64,000 nt of DNA, from assembly GCF_037893015.1 (NCBI RefSeq), contig NC_133666.1:264237609-264301608 (forward strand), read 5' to 3'. This DNA is from Macrotis lagotis. Taxonomy: Eukaryota > Chordata > Mammalia > Peramelemorphia > Peramelidae. Positions within the stretch are counted from its first letter, which is position 1. Every line of letters starts with the position of its first letter. This document shows positions 24,301-34,560 of this stretch, one piece after another. Position numbers and translations under genes: made by a program. The notes beneath the pieces were generated by a model, which was given only the letters and a program-made list of their open reading frames with translations, was not told the origin of the DNA and searched no databases.

Positions 24301-24829
24301 TGTAAGTTAACTAGCCGCAATGACGATCTCCTTAATTACCTGTAATATTTCAGAATTGATTTTTAATTCAGAGGAAAGCAAACACAACACAGAAGCTTTG
24401 TTGCTTTCTTCTCTACTCTCCCCTCTACCCCCCCATACCCTATCATTGCCCCACAGTGATCACAAGCAGCATAATATGAATTTGATGAAGCAATCAGAAG
24501 TAGCAGTAAAATTATAGTCTGAGGTCATGACACTAGCTGAATTTAAAATAATCTTTAAAAAAAAGTAAAAAAACTTATAAGACAAACAACTATTCACATG
24601 CAGATATCAGATGTTGATAAATGGATAATCCTTACAAATTTAAGATCACATATTTGCCATATATTGACACAGGAAATTTCCAAAGAGCTGTATGCACATA
24701 TTACCCATTGACATCAAAGACTTCCCTCAAATAAATTAGTAGACAGTATAAATAAAGGCTAATAGACCATTTATGGATGCTCTTTTTTGGCAATAGAACG
24801 CACTAGAGCTGCCATGGCCAGCAGCTCCA
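21371..24829 (-). other. RAB3C: RAB3C 3' UTR and downstream flank, mostly unique sequence
   Basis: This sequence follows the RAB3C stop codon on the minus strand and has few recognisable repeats beyond a (GT)n at 21746-21768, as expected if part of it is 3' UTR. No canonical AATAAA (TTTATT on the plus strand) was found between the stop and 20282. Two ATTAAA variants lie at 24362-24367 and 24265-24270. The true 3' end cannot be chosen from sequence alone. Open frames at 23110-23445 and 23558-23863 have no recognisable similarity. Confidence 0.5.
21746..21768. repeat. (GT)n microsatellite
   Basis: About 11 GT units. Confidence 0.95.
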
Positions 24830-25017
24830 TTAACAGCCACAGTTGGGCTGCTGTGGTGGTGGGGATTCTTTGAGTCTTGTATTCTGTTTTCCAGCAGCAA
24901 TGGCAGGATCTGTCTCCAAACTCTCTGACATTTTGTCACAGATGATATCCACGAGGCGCTCAAATGTCTGCTTGACATTTATGTTGTCCTTGGCACTTGT
25001 TTCAAAAAATTCAAACC
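24830..25017 (-). CDS. RAB3C: RAB3C terminal coding exon (C-terminal 61 residues)
   Basis: This exon encodes the C-terminal part of RAB3C, a Rab-family small GTPase of synaptic and secretory vesicles that acts in regulated exocytosis. It begins after a consensus acceptor (pyrimidine tract then TAG, ending at 25018) with two bases that complete a Gly codon started in the previous exon. It then reads [11 protein letters not shown], which holds the G5 motif SAK (about residues 173-175 of a 227-residue protein), followed by a helix with [16 protein letters not shown]. The hypervariable tail ends NCGC and a TAA stop at 24830-24832. The Cys-X-Cys end is the double geranylgeranylation signal of the Rab3 group. 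The tail with ESLETDPAI and KQNTRLKE matches my knowledge of RAB3C better than RAB3A, RAB3B or RAB3D. The 188-bp length fits the phase of the upstream exon exactly. No frameshift or stop is present. Confidence 0.97.
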
Positions 25018-25150
25018 CTAAAGGAGAAATACAGAAACACAACATAATCACTGCACATGTCTGGACAGGACCACAATTTAGACCATCCTTACCTAGCTTC
25101 TCTCTTCCATGCTTCTGCCACCCCCTCAGGTTAAATTGAATGTGATTCAC

Positions 25151-25689
25151 TGGCTTTTCTAGGGGGGAGGTTGTACCAAATTGGAGTGCTTTTTATGTTG
25201 CCAGTGAAAAGTAAAATTCTAAGTGTAATGTACCAAACCCTTTTTAAAAATTTTCCATAGGAAATATGTCAAGTCCTTTTCTATTTTATAAGACTATAAC
25301 CTTCATGCTAAAGGTAATGAACAGCAATTACAATTCTATTGCTATTTCTTTAAAATGTTTTATTTAAACAACAATACCAACAATAAAAACATGAACCTCC
25401 TTCAACTCTAGCTGTTCTAAACTCCTGCTCTCCTCCCTCTTGGACCTCTTTTCAGGGTTAGGATCTTGGACAGTTTTGAGATTTTCATCTTTTGCCTTTG
25501 ACAGCCCTCATCTGTTTCAACTCTTTGTATTTCTATGGTACTATCAATTATGGAAGTTCCCTTGATCTAACTTTTAAGTGTTTATTCTTTGTTGCTCTTA
25601 TCAAGCCTCCTATCTAGCAGATACTCATTTTAAACAATAATCTCAGATAATAGTAATAATAATAATAATTGAAATCAATATGGGATTCT
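25151..25689. other. Intronic unique sequence
   Basis: No gene is seen next to the terminal RAB3C exon. Confidence 0.45.
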
Positions 25690-25815
25690 TATGGTTTGCA
25701 AGAACTTAATAGACTTCATTCCCCTTAGATTTTGCAATAGCCCTATAAGGAAAACAATCTACATGTTATTATGACCATTTTATAGATGACAAAATGGAGA
25801 ATCAAAGAACCCTAA
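25690..25815 (-). repeat. MIR-type SINE fragment
   Basis: 'gaccattttatagatgac' with 'caatagccctataagga' is reverse MIR-like. Confidence 0.6.
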
Positions 25816-25856
25816 TAGCATCTAGCATTTATATAATGCTTTAACTTTACAAAGGC

Positions 25857-25916
<60 letters not shown>

Positions 25917-26085
25917 TCATTTGATCCTTACAGCATCCCTGAAAGTAAGGTACTATTTATTATCCTCATTTTATAGATTGAGCTATGAAAGGTCAAATGA
26001 CTTGCTCAGAATCACAAAGCATCTGAGGCATATTTTTCAGACTCTTAAGATCAGCATTCTATCTATTATGACAGACTGAACTCTG
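25816..26085 (-). repeat. MIR-type SINE split by (AT)26
   Basis: 'catctagcatttatataa', then an AT tract at 25861-25912, then 'cctcattttatagattgagc' and 'aatgacttgctcagaatcac'. The tract has grown inside the SINE. Confidence 0.75.
25861..25912. repeat. (AT)26 microsatellite
   Basis: 52 bp of uninterrupted AT inside a MIR copy. Confidence 0.98.
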
Positions 26086-26213
26086 TTGCCCAAGGATGAA
26101 AATCAACAGGCACAGATAAGAATAAGTGGAACTTGTGTCTACCAGGGCATGATGACAAGAGTGCCTACTACCTTCTTTACAATTCCTATGGCAAATAAAC
26201 CAACAGTTAAGTA

Positions 26214-26230
26214 GACACCAGGTGGCACTA
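26214..26230 (+). promoter_or_regulatory. CTCF-like motif
   Basis: The sequence ACACCAGGTGGCAC (26215-26228) matches the CTCF core CCACCAGRKGGCR at all but the first position. Occupancy is not shown by sequence. Confidence 0.35.
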
Positions 26231-26541
26231 CTACCATAGAATTGGTTTCCAGAGTTTGGACTCCGGAATTGTCTAGGGGCAATGGGGCAACAGCTCTGAT
26301 GTGTGTACCTATCCCCTAGTGCTTATTTTTCCACAGTAACTGAAATCAAACAATAGGTGGTATTTTGCATATGTTTAGGAAGAGATTTGACTGCAATTTT
26401 TGCTGGAGCTGCAACTGTTAATCTCATAGCTCTGATGCTCATTGTACCTGTGTAGAGACAGATTTGGCAAATTGCCCTCTACACAATCCTCCCAGTCTAT
26501 TGTGTTTGGATTCAGCTTCTGTTGGCTAAGCTTACAACTCA

Positions 26542-26555
26542 GTTGCCATAGCAAC
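26542..26555. promoter_or_regulatory. RFX X-box-like palindrome
   Basis: GTTGCCATAGCAAC is a full X-box (GTTRCC, two-base spacer, RGYAAC), the binding site of RFX-family factors. It lies in the RAB3C last intron, 1.5 kb upstream (in transcript sense) of the terminal exon. Confidence 0.45.
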
Positions 26556-26824
26556 CTTCTCACTAGAACAGTCAGAGATTGCTCTGGTCTAGTCAGGGGG
26601 TGCTGATTTAGGATGTTTGGGAATGAACACAAAACTGCTATTCTAATCTGTTCTGGATTTCACACTCTATAAATCTGTCTAGTCACATCTGGCCTCTCTC
26701 AGAGAAACTGAGATGCAAAATGATTAACTCTTGTGATCATATTTTTCCATCTGGAAGCCAAAATCCCTAAGTAAAAGTAGACTCAGTTTTGCATTCAGAA
26801 TAAACCTTTTTTTATTCTGTAAAG

Positions 26825-26960
26825 AGAGTTCTAGAATTAGTGATAGAAACTCCAAGAGATTAAGTTACTTGCTCCAAGTTACATGGATTTAAGTGGAAAA
26901 GCTGAGATTCAAGGCCAGGCTCTCTGACTCCAAATATGACATCATTTGCATGACATCAGA
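26825..26960 (-). repeat. MIR-type SINE
   Basis: 'gattaagttacttgctcc' and 'ggccaggctctctgactcc' are reverse MIR. Confidence 0.6.
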
Positions 26961-27130
26961 AAGACCTTGATTTGAACTCCAAATCTGTCACTGTATATTA
27001 GTTCTTTTTAATCTATAAAACAGGCTTGCAATATTTACCTTCTCTATTGATATCAAAGAATCTCTAAAAGAATCAAATGAGTGGTGAAAAACCCTTATGA
27101 GGAAGTATATAAATGGAAGCTATATCATTT
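26961..27130 (+). repeat. MIR-type SINE
   Basis: 'cttgatttgaactccaaat' then 'aatctataaaacaggct' and 'gaggaagtatataaatg' form a forward MIR. Confidence 0.6.
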
Positions 27131-28439
27131 TCTGAAATGGCATTTCAAAACAGAGGAAAGTATTTCTCAAGAGTTATCATATTCCCTGAACAATCCATTT
27201 CAGAAGCTCCATATTTTATCAGGCAACTATCCTTAATCTGTATTTCATGAGTCATGGATGTACTCTGTTATTTGGTTCCAAGTAAGTGTTTTCAGAGTCT
27301 GATCTACAGCAACTGTCAGAAGAGGCAGGCTTTTTTAAATCAGTAGGTTCAGCTAAATGACATTTCTTAGTACAGCAGACACACCCTCCTTCTAATTAGT
27401 AATAACTGACACCTAGGCTATTCAGCAGTGGGAATTTCTGAACCACAGATGCCAAGTCATAAGCCTCAGAGGAAATGATTTCAATTGACCCAAGTGTCAA
27501 AAGTCACTAACAAGACAGATACCCACTGTCCAACTTTCCTGTTATGAATGTCTGTTTTGGTTGTGATAAATTTCAAGTGTATTATAGACAACTTCCATTT
27601 ATCTAGAATGATTGAGAAAAAGGAAATTCTGATTAACTGGACATTCTGAGCTACTAAATACAGACCAGAGATTACAGATAATTCAATTATAATAAAATAC
27701 ATGATACTAAAATCATATTGGGCATAATTTAATCATCTGTTATGGATGGCAATGTAAGATTAATATGAGCATCAATGAGCATTGCTAAAACTAGAAACTG
27801 TTGCACCTGGGGCTAGTAATACAGCAAGACAGACATCTTCTGCAGATCAGAAATGGGAGAAAGGGGCAAGATATCATCCAGTATAGGGGACAGGAATCAA
27901 TGAGAGCAGTATAGGAAGGGGAGGAACTCACCCTAGTGCACCATTTAAATTATTTTAACTTTAAAAAAAATACCTATTTTAAGTTTCCTATTTTAACCAA
28001 TTAACTTTTTATTTAAACTTTCTTATGTTATCTTTTTATGTTACTATATTGTTAAAGGACATTTAAAAGCTTTGAAATTCACCCAAATTCAGCACCTTGG
28101 GCAGAACACAGATTTCAACATGGTCAATCTCCATTGCTAAAGAAATAAAAAAATAAAGGAGATTGCTCAGATATTGGTATCTTAATTGACTTTAAATATT
28201 TATAATAATTCATTAATATCCAGTTGTTTAGTTCTTCTTGTTCTCTTTCATGAAAGGAGGGAACAGAATGTGGAAAAAATAAATCCAACTTTTGTGTAGA
28301 TCCTGAAAAAGACTATCATGATCTCTTCTATTATAATGTCAACATTAATCTGGCAGACTTTAATTCCATACCCACAGAGCATCTCCTTTTAGAGGAGAGG
28401 CATTAAACTCAGAGTTAAAAGCTCCTGAGTAGAACCAGA
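27131..28439. other. Intronic unique sequence
   Basis: No gene or clear repeat is seen. Confidence 0.45.
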
Positions 28440-28560
28440 TACAAATATATAGCATAATGAAATATAATTAACTAGATTAAAATATAATTGGTAAATTTTA
28501 AATAAAGTAAAAATACAATGTAACATAGATAATATTAATTTATATTTTTCAAGTCAATAT
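28440..28560 (+). mobile_element. hAT-like non-autonomous element fragment (tentative)
   Basis: 'agattaaaatataattgg ... aaaatacaatg ... gataatattaattt' aligns with 44880-44970. Both resemble a common mammalian short DNA transposon of hAT/Charlie type. Confidence 0.35.
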
Positions 28561-28779
28561 TTTGTTCTTTTCTATTTCAGATTGCCATCATTGATCCAGA
28601 AAATAAGGACTTCATGAAGCCATCTAAAACATATGCCAATCCCTTTTCCTATTCATGTGGATTTATTAAAAAATAATATATCCTCATGAATACTAATCTT
28701 TAAACTCACTGTAGGGTCTTAGGGCAGCTGTCTCCTTTATAAAGTGGAAAGGAATGTGGAAGTGATTTCATAAATCATA
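28561..28779. other. Intronic unique sequence
   Basis: Nothing recognisable. Confidence 0.4.
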
Positions 28780-28910
28780 GAATTAGAACTCAGAGGACCC
28801 TTAGAGATTCTCTATTTAATCTCTATATTTTACACATAAACTAACAGAGGCCTAGAGAGGTTAAATGCTTTCTAAAGGTCACACAAGTAGGAAAGTTGTA
28901 GATATGGTAT
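28780..28910 (-). repeat. MIR-type SINE
   Basis: 'ggcctagagaggttaaatg' and 'aaaggtcacacaagtagg' are reverse MIR. Confidence 0.65.
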
Positions 28911-29059
28911 CAAGTTCCAGATTCCCTTGTAACAACAATATGTTCTTGACATTTTATCAGGACTTGAGAAGAATACTTAACAATTCTGAGATACCCTATC
29001 CTCCACAATGTATGTATGTATACACAAGCTTTAGAGGCAAAATCACCAATTTATAAGGT

Positions 29060-29235
29060 TTTTAAGTTAGCAAGTCAAGTAACAACTGCCTGTGTCAGTT
29101 TCCTTATCTGTAAAAGGGGAAAATCATAGCATCTACCTTTTAGGGTTGTTGGGAGGAAAAAAATTACAAAATATTTGTAAAGTGTTTTGTAAATCTTAAA
29201 GTTTTGTATAAATACTAGCTATTATTAGACTCAAT
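29060..29235 (+). repeat. MIR-type SINE 3' half
   Basis: 'cagtttccttatctgtaaa' followed by 'agggttgttgggagga' and 'aaagtgttttgtaaatctt'. Confidence 0.75.
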
Positions 29236-29305
29236 AAGGTCAATCAAGCTATCCCAGGTCATATCCATCAAGCCCAGAAAACTCAGAGTAGATCTAAATT
29301 AGAAC

Positions 29306-29306
<1 letters not shown>

Positions 29307-29333
<27 letters not shown>
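29307..29333. repeat. (GAT)9 microsatellite
   Basis: 27 bp of uninterrupted GAT. Confidence 0.97.
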
Positions 29334-29336
<3 letters not shown>

Positions 29337-29936
29337 TGCTTGAGTACCCACCAGCCTACCCAGATGTTTCTCTGGTATTAATAGTTTAGCATGAATATTT
29401 GTGTTTTCCATTAAAATAGAAACTCTCTCTATTCACCAGAAACACACTGATCTTTCTTTCTCAGTTTCATTCTCAGACCATTTGTGATTTCATTCTGATT
29501 CCTCTCAGATAGTCTCCTTCCCACCCCTCTATGGTGAAAGTATTTCAATAGGTGGGCCTAGAGTCATTGTACTTCCCAAAAGACCCTTAGAGGTCTGCAG
29601 GAGAAGACTTTGTCATTGGTCTCCCACTTCACTTTCACTGAATGCTTGGCTCCCAGCAAAGTCAGGGGATGCCATCTCCATGCAAAAATGAGTCAACTGC
29701 CCCAGCAGAACCATAAAGGAGACCCATTATCCTTTTCAAGAAAACAAGAGGCAAGACAGGCTGGATTTAATTAGGATGCATGACCAAAGCTGAAGTCATG
29801 TGAGGATAGGGAAGGACATATATCCAGGACTTCTGAGTTAATCGGGTTAGAAAAGAATATGAAGAATTATCCAACCTCTGTCTTTAGGAATTGCTATATG
29901 CACCTAACCCTGCTAGGAAGATAAAATTTGTATTGT
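29334..29936. other. Intronic unique sequence
   Basis: No gene or clear repeat is seen. Confidence 0.45.
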
Positions 29937-30090
29937 CTTTCTTTTTAGGGTTTTTGCAAGACAGTGGGGTTAAGTGACTTCCCAAGGTCACACAGCTAAG
30001 TAATTATTAATGGCTGAGGCTGGATTTGAACTCAGATCCTCTTGATTCCAAGGCTGGTTATCTATCCACTATGCCACCTAGTGGTCCCTG
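29937..30090 (-). mobile_element. Marsupial tRNA-derived SINE
   Basis: Reverse copy: 'gggtttttgcaagac', 'gtggggttaagtgactt', 'ggatttgaactcagatcc', 'tgccacctagtgg'. Confidence 0.85.
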
Positions 30091-30184
30091 TTATGTTTTT
30101 CAAGACCTCAGAGAAAATGAGTCCATGTTTTCTGAAACACCTTTAGCTAATATTCTACACTCAGGGAAATTCATGTCTATAACA

Positions 30185-30330
30185 CTACAGCTAGCTTAGT
30201 AGTAGATAGTGTCCTGGGCTTGGAGAAAGGAAGTTCTAAATTCAAATTCTGCCACAGATACACTGTAACTGCATGATCTGAGCAAATCTCTCCTAAGTCT
30301 CAGTACCTCAATCCATGATTCTATCACCTC
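30185..30330 (+). repeat. MIR-type SINE
   Basis: 'tcctgggcttggagaaagg', 'attcaaattctgccaca' and 'gagcaaatctctcctaag'. Confidence 0.6.
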
Positions 30331-30602
30331 TTAGTCTTGAGCAAAGAGTAGATTGTTGTGGTCCTTGAATGCAAAAGATTTCTTTTGCCTTTTTGCATAC
30401 CTAGTTCTTAATGTAGTGTTTAATAAAAAATTATTAACTGACTGCCCAGATAGTATCAGTTCAGTTATCTTCTTTAGCCTTAATAGAAATGAATAGCTAG
30501 TCACCCAATTCATTCAACAAGCATTTGTTGAGAACTTACCATGAGCAGAGCATTGTTTTAGGTGCTGGAGACATGACAGATATGAATAAAGCAGTTTAGT
30601 AA

Positions 30603-30770
30603 GGTTTTTTTTTTCTTTTTCTAGGTTTTTGCAAGGCAAATGGGGTTAAGTGGCTTGCCCAAGGCCCCACAGCTAGGTAATTATTAAGTGTCTGAGACCT
30701 GATTTGAACCCAGGTACTCCTGACTCCAAGGCCGGTGCTTTATCCACTATGCCACCTAGCCACCCCAGTT
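30603..30770 (-). mobile_element. Marsupial tRNA-derived SINE
   Basis: Reverse copy, well preserved: 'tttttgcaaggcaaatgg', 'cttgcccaaggccccacag', 'tgatttgaacccaggtact', 'tatgccacctagcc'. Confidence 0.9.
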
Positions 30771-30774
30771 TAGT

Positions 30775-31003
30775 AAGTTTTATTAGACCATAACCCCATT
30801 TGAGGAGTTTCATGGCAAGAACACTAGGATGATTTGGCAACTCCTCATTTTTCAGATGAGGAAACTGAGACACAGGAGTAATTAAGTGACTTTCCTAGAG
30901 TCACATATGTATTAGGCATCTGAGGCTACATCTGAACTCAGGAAGAGAAGTCTTCCTGACTCTAGGCCTGGTACCCTATCCACTTTGCCACCTAGCTGCC
31001 CTT
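30775..31003 (-). mobile_element. CORE-SINE (MIR-related, marsupial type)
   Basis: Reverse copy about 225 bp long: 'ggagtttcatggcaagaac', 'cagatgaggaaactgagac' and 'tttgccacctagctgccc'. It lies directly beside another SINE. Confidence 0.85.
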
Positions 31004-31029
31004 TGAATAAAGCAGATATGTTGTCTTTA

Positions 31030-31244
31030 ATGAGATTGCAGAGGAACCTTAGTGACACAGTGGATATAATGCAGCCAAGAGGTCAAATTTCACCTCAGAC
31101 ATTAGACTGCCTCAGTTTCCTCAATTGTAAAGTAGTACCTACTTCCCAAGTTACATATCAAAGTCATTGTGAGGATCAAATGAGATATAGTATTTGTACA
31201 GAACTGAGCACAGAGCCTGGCTCATAGTAGATGCCTAAAAAATG
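31030..31244 (+). mobile_element. CORE-SINE / MIR-type SINE
   Basis: 'tagtgacacagtggatat', 'gcctcagtttcctcaattg' and 'ctggctcatagtagatgc', ending in a TTCC microsatellite that probably grew from its tail. Confidence 0.75.
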
Positions 31245-31416
31245 CTTCCTTCCTTCCTTCCTTCCTTCCTTCCTTCCTTCCTTCCTTCCTTCCTTCTCCC
31301 TCCCTCCCTTCTTTCCTCCTTTTTTCTTCCCTTCTTCCTCCTTCTTTCCCTCCTTCTTTCCTTCACTTATTCCTTCCTTCCTCCCACTTTCCCTCTTCCT
31401 TTTCTCCCTTTCCCTT

Positions 31417-31448
<32 letters not shown>

Positions 31449-31520
31449 CCTTCCTTCTTTCTTTCCCTCCTTCCTTCCTCTTTTTCCTCCCTCTGTCCTG
31501 TCCCTCCCTTCCTTTCCTTT
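31245..31520. repeat. (CTTC)n and polypyrimidine tract
   Basis: About 50 bp of near-perfect CTTC is followed by more than 200 bp of almost pure C/T including a (CT)n block near 31430. Long frames on both strands come from this tract. Confidence 0.97.
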
Positions 31521-33199
31521 CTCACATAGCGGTCTATACAACTATGTCTCTCTGGGTAGACCTCCATCTCCATTTTGTACCCTGAAGCCCAAGGCCATTG
31601 AGGGCTTCTTCAGTAGCCTGAAACCTTTTCAGTTTAGTGTCCATAAATTGACATAGAGTGCCTTTTGACATAGAGTGCCTTTTGGCCCAATAAATGTCTT
31701 TGCCACTGGGTACATATTATGACTGAGGCTGGATTTGGATATATACCTGTCTTCTAGACAGGTATATTGACTTGTTAAAGTGTTTGCGTGTCATACTACT
31801 CTTCCAAAATCTTTTATTTCCTTGACTTTGTGCTATAATCACCATAATAATCCTAATATCATCATAGAACATTTTATAACTATTTCCTTAATGTCTTTCT
31901 CCAGAGAACTCAAAATATACTTATATTTTTATAGTTATCATTCAGTTTACTCTCACATTTATTTTAATAAGTATTTCCTTTTAGGAAATACCAGTTCACT
32001 CCCCCAAGACATTTTTAAAAATTACATATTTTTCTGTTACTGATTTAGGAAAATCCTAATTGCTAATGTAAGTTAATATAATTCACCTCCTTTATCAAGA
32101 GGATATGACTATAACTGGCCCAATTTGACCTTGAAAGAGAATGTACAAATGCATCTTTTTCTGTTGGAGGAAAAAGTCATGGTGTGATAACACTCTGATA
32201 TATTAAAAATACACATGCCCACACAAAACAAAAATCCATTAAACAACTTTAAATTTGTATACCCAAACTCCCCCAAATATGTATTATATGATATTTTTAG
32301 ATTCTATTATAGCTTCTTAGGCTCCTATCTTACTGTTGTTATACATTAAACATGCAGAGTAGGAAAAGAGTCTTCACTTTTCTGAGTGACATCTGGGTCA
32401 GAGCCTAGAGATACCCAAGCAGCAGGACAGGCTCTAGTTCAATGTGTTCATGTTTGGGAAGATTGCCCAGAGACAGACAGTAAAATGAGTAGAACAACAA
32501 GGATTTTATCCCCATTGACTGGAAGAGGACCAAAAAACTGCTCTGTAAAAGAGAAAAGGGCAGGATCTTGGCAGCAGGCTTAGGGCTATCCAGAAGATCA
32601 AAGACTTTCATCCATTGGAAGGACCTAGTCTGGCTTGACCTGGCAGCATCTTTCTTTCCTCCCTTCTGTCACCAGTCTGAATTGGGTCATTATAGGAGCC
32701 TGACTCATTCTAAACAAGGGGATTTTGGGGTTCAATATCATCAGTGCAATGAATTTCATGTCTGGGAGAAGATTCACCTTCTTCTATTGGATATAGAAGG
32801 AAGAAAGGCCTCTGATGCGTTCTGCTATTATAGTTAGATGTCTTTACTTTCAGGGAGATAACTAACAAAGAAAAGTAGAAGTGGAAAATGCATTCCATAT
32901 GATACCAGGATCTTACTGGGTTTTTTCACTCGACTCCTTCTTACTCTACCCTGCACCATTTCTTGCCCAGTTCCCCTTCCTGATATTTATATTTCTGTCA
33001 GTTGTACCCTCATTTTCTTAGTCACTCATGCCTAAACCTTAGAATCACCATTTAGGCTTCTCTTGTGATTCCTTGACACTCCCTTTGTCATGTTTCTCAT
33101 CTTCTTTCCTTTCCATTTTAATCATGGCCTTCTTGATTCCTTAATTTAAATTAATCTCTTCATTCCCAACCTATTTCAGTAATCTCCTAAGAGTCCCTA
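31521..33199. other. Intronic unique sequence with a 17-bp tandem duplication
   Basis: No gene is seen. Two perfect adjacent copies of TTGACATAGAGTGCCTT lie at 31648-31681. Confidence 0.5.
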
Positions 33200-33600
33200 A
33201 CTTGTCTTTCCCCACCCATACAATATATTCTTTACAATTGCTTCCAGATTAATCTTCCTAAAATATTTTCATTATGCCAATTCATAAATAATAAAAAAAA
33301 AACCCAAGCTGTCAAAGGTTCCACATTGTCCTCAGTCTGGCCCTCACTATGCTCAGCTGCTAGTCTCAAATGATCCCCCTGGCCTTATCTTCCACCTCTT
33401 CCCAAAAGAGCTCTTTGCTCTAGGCAAGATTGTTTATTCATTGTTCTTAGAAAATCAACTCCTTACTCCTGCCTTTGTGAGTCTGCTCACACTGCACCTC
33501 CAAATGTAATGAATGGCCTCCTTCCCCTTCTGTGAGTGGCTAATTCTTACTTCATTTCTATTTTCCCTGTCAAAGAGTATGATTTTGTGACCATTAGGAA
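33200..33600 (+). repeat. L2-type LINE 3' fragment
   Basis: 'gattaatcttcctaaaat', 'agctgtcaaaggttcca', 'cagtctggccctcacta' and 'ctccttactcctgcctttg' follow the order of the L2 3' region. Confidence 0.6.
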
Positions 33601-33724
33601 AAAAAGAAAAAAATCGTTAATGGAGAGTTGAGACCAAAAGACTTAGGAAACAACTATAGGAGGTTACCTAGATGATGTCTTCAGGGTGTATACTGGAGTG
33701 GAAAGGAGCTCTTGCACTGAAACC

Positions 33725-33885
33725 AAAGAATTGAATTCAATTCTTTCTTTTTATCCTTAAATCCTTGTATGAATTTGGACATGTTACTTACTTCTCTGGG
33801 TTTCAGTTTTTTAACTATAGGATAAGGGACTTGGATTTTATGTCCTTTGATATCTCTTCTAGCTGTGTATCACTGAATATTTGCA
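33725..33885 (+). repeat. MIR-type SINE
   Basis: 'tctgggtttcagttttttaa' and 'gataagggacttggat'. Confidence 0.65.
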
Positions 33886-33929
33886 AACTGAAAGTGGTGC
33901 TAATGGTGCTAATGATCTCTAATGATTTT

Positions 33930-34560
33930 TAGTGATAAGCTACTAGTGATTTTTTTGAAAAAATCATGGAGGATAGAAAAATTTCTAGACAATTGGGAAA
34001 GAGCAAATATTACCCTAATTTTCAAAAAAGGAAAGGATTATAGACTAATGAACTATAAACAATTATAGTTTCTTAACTCATTTGCATGGAACTGTTTTGA
34101 GATTTAGGAGATTAAAAGTCACAAAATGAAAAAATCAAAGAAGTAGATGAACACTAAGGGATGATTCAATAAGAATTGGGAATTTAATAAGAGAGATCTG
34201 GTCAGTTTTAACATCATAAGTAATATATGGGTCACTGAACAGTAGGATGCTTTGTTTTAAGTCATTTGCAGTAATGAAGGTGGAGAACCTGGCAAATGAA
34301 GACTGAAGTAAAGGCAAGGGGAACTATGTGAAGAAGCTGGCAGATTTATCAGTGTAGTGTCAGAAGGCTTATTTATTAAATTCCTAATTGGTTGGAGTAA
34401 AGGTTCAACCCCATTGAATAAGAACTTCAATGACAGATATTATGCTTTTGTACTGCTTAGAATTTTAGAGAGGTCAAATCTCTCAGAAGGGCATGTAGCT
34501 ATATTTTTTTTTTATGAACTCTGGTTGCTAATGTTGCCAGTAGAGCATTCTGGTGAGTAA
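33930..34560 (+). repeat. CR1/L3-type LINE fragment (tentative)
   Basis: 'aaatttctagacaattggg' followed by 'cctaattttcaaaaaagg' and 'tatagactaatgaacta' resembles the start of the LINE reverse-transcriptase domain (phrases for NW-, NY-R type motifs). It is heavily decayed. Confidence 0.4.

Noticed and set aside
1..24829. Exons of a convergent neighbour such as PDE4D, which lies beyond RAB3C in human
   Set aside because: I saw no phosphodiesterase-like coding sequence on either strand; the neighbour probably lies further left.
31176..31656. Long frames on both strands (up to 141 residues)
   Set aside because: They are translations of the polypyrimidine tract.
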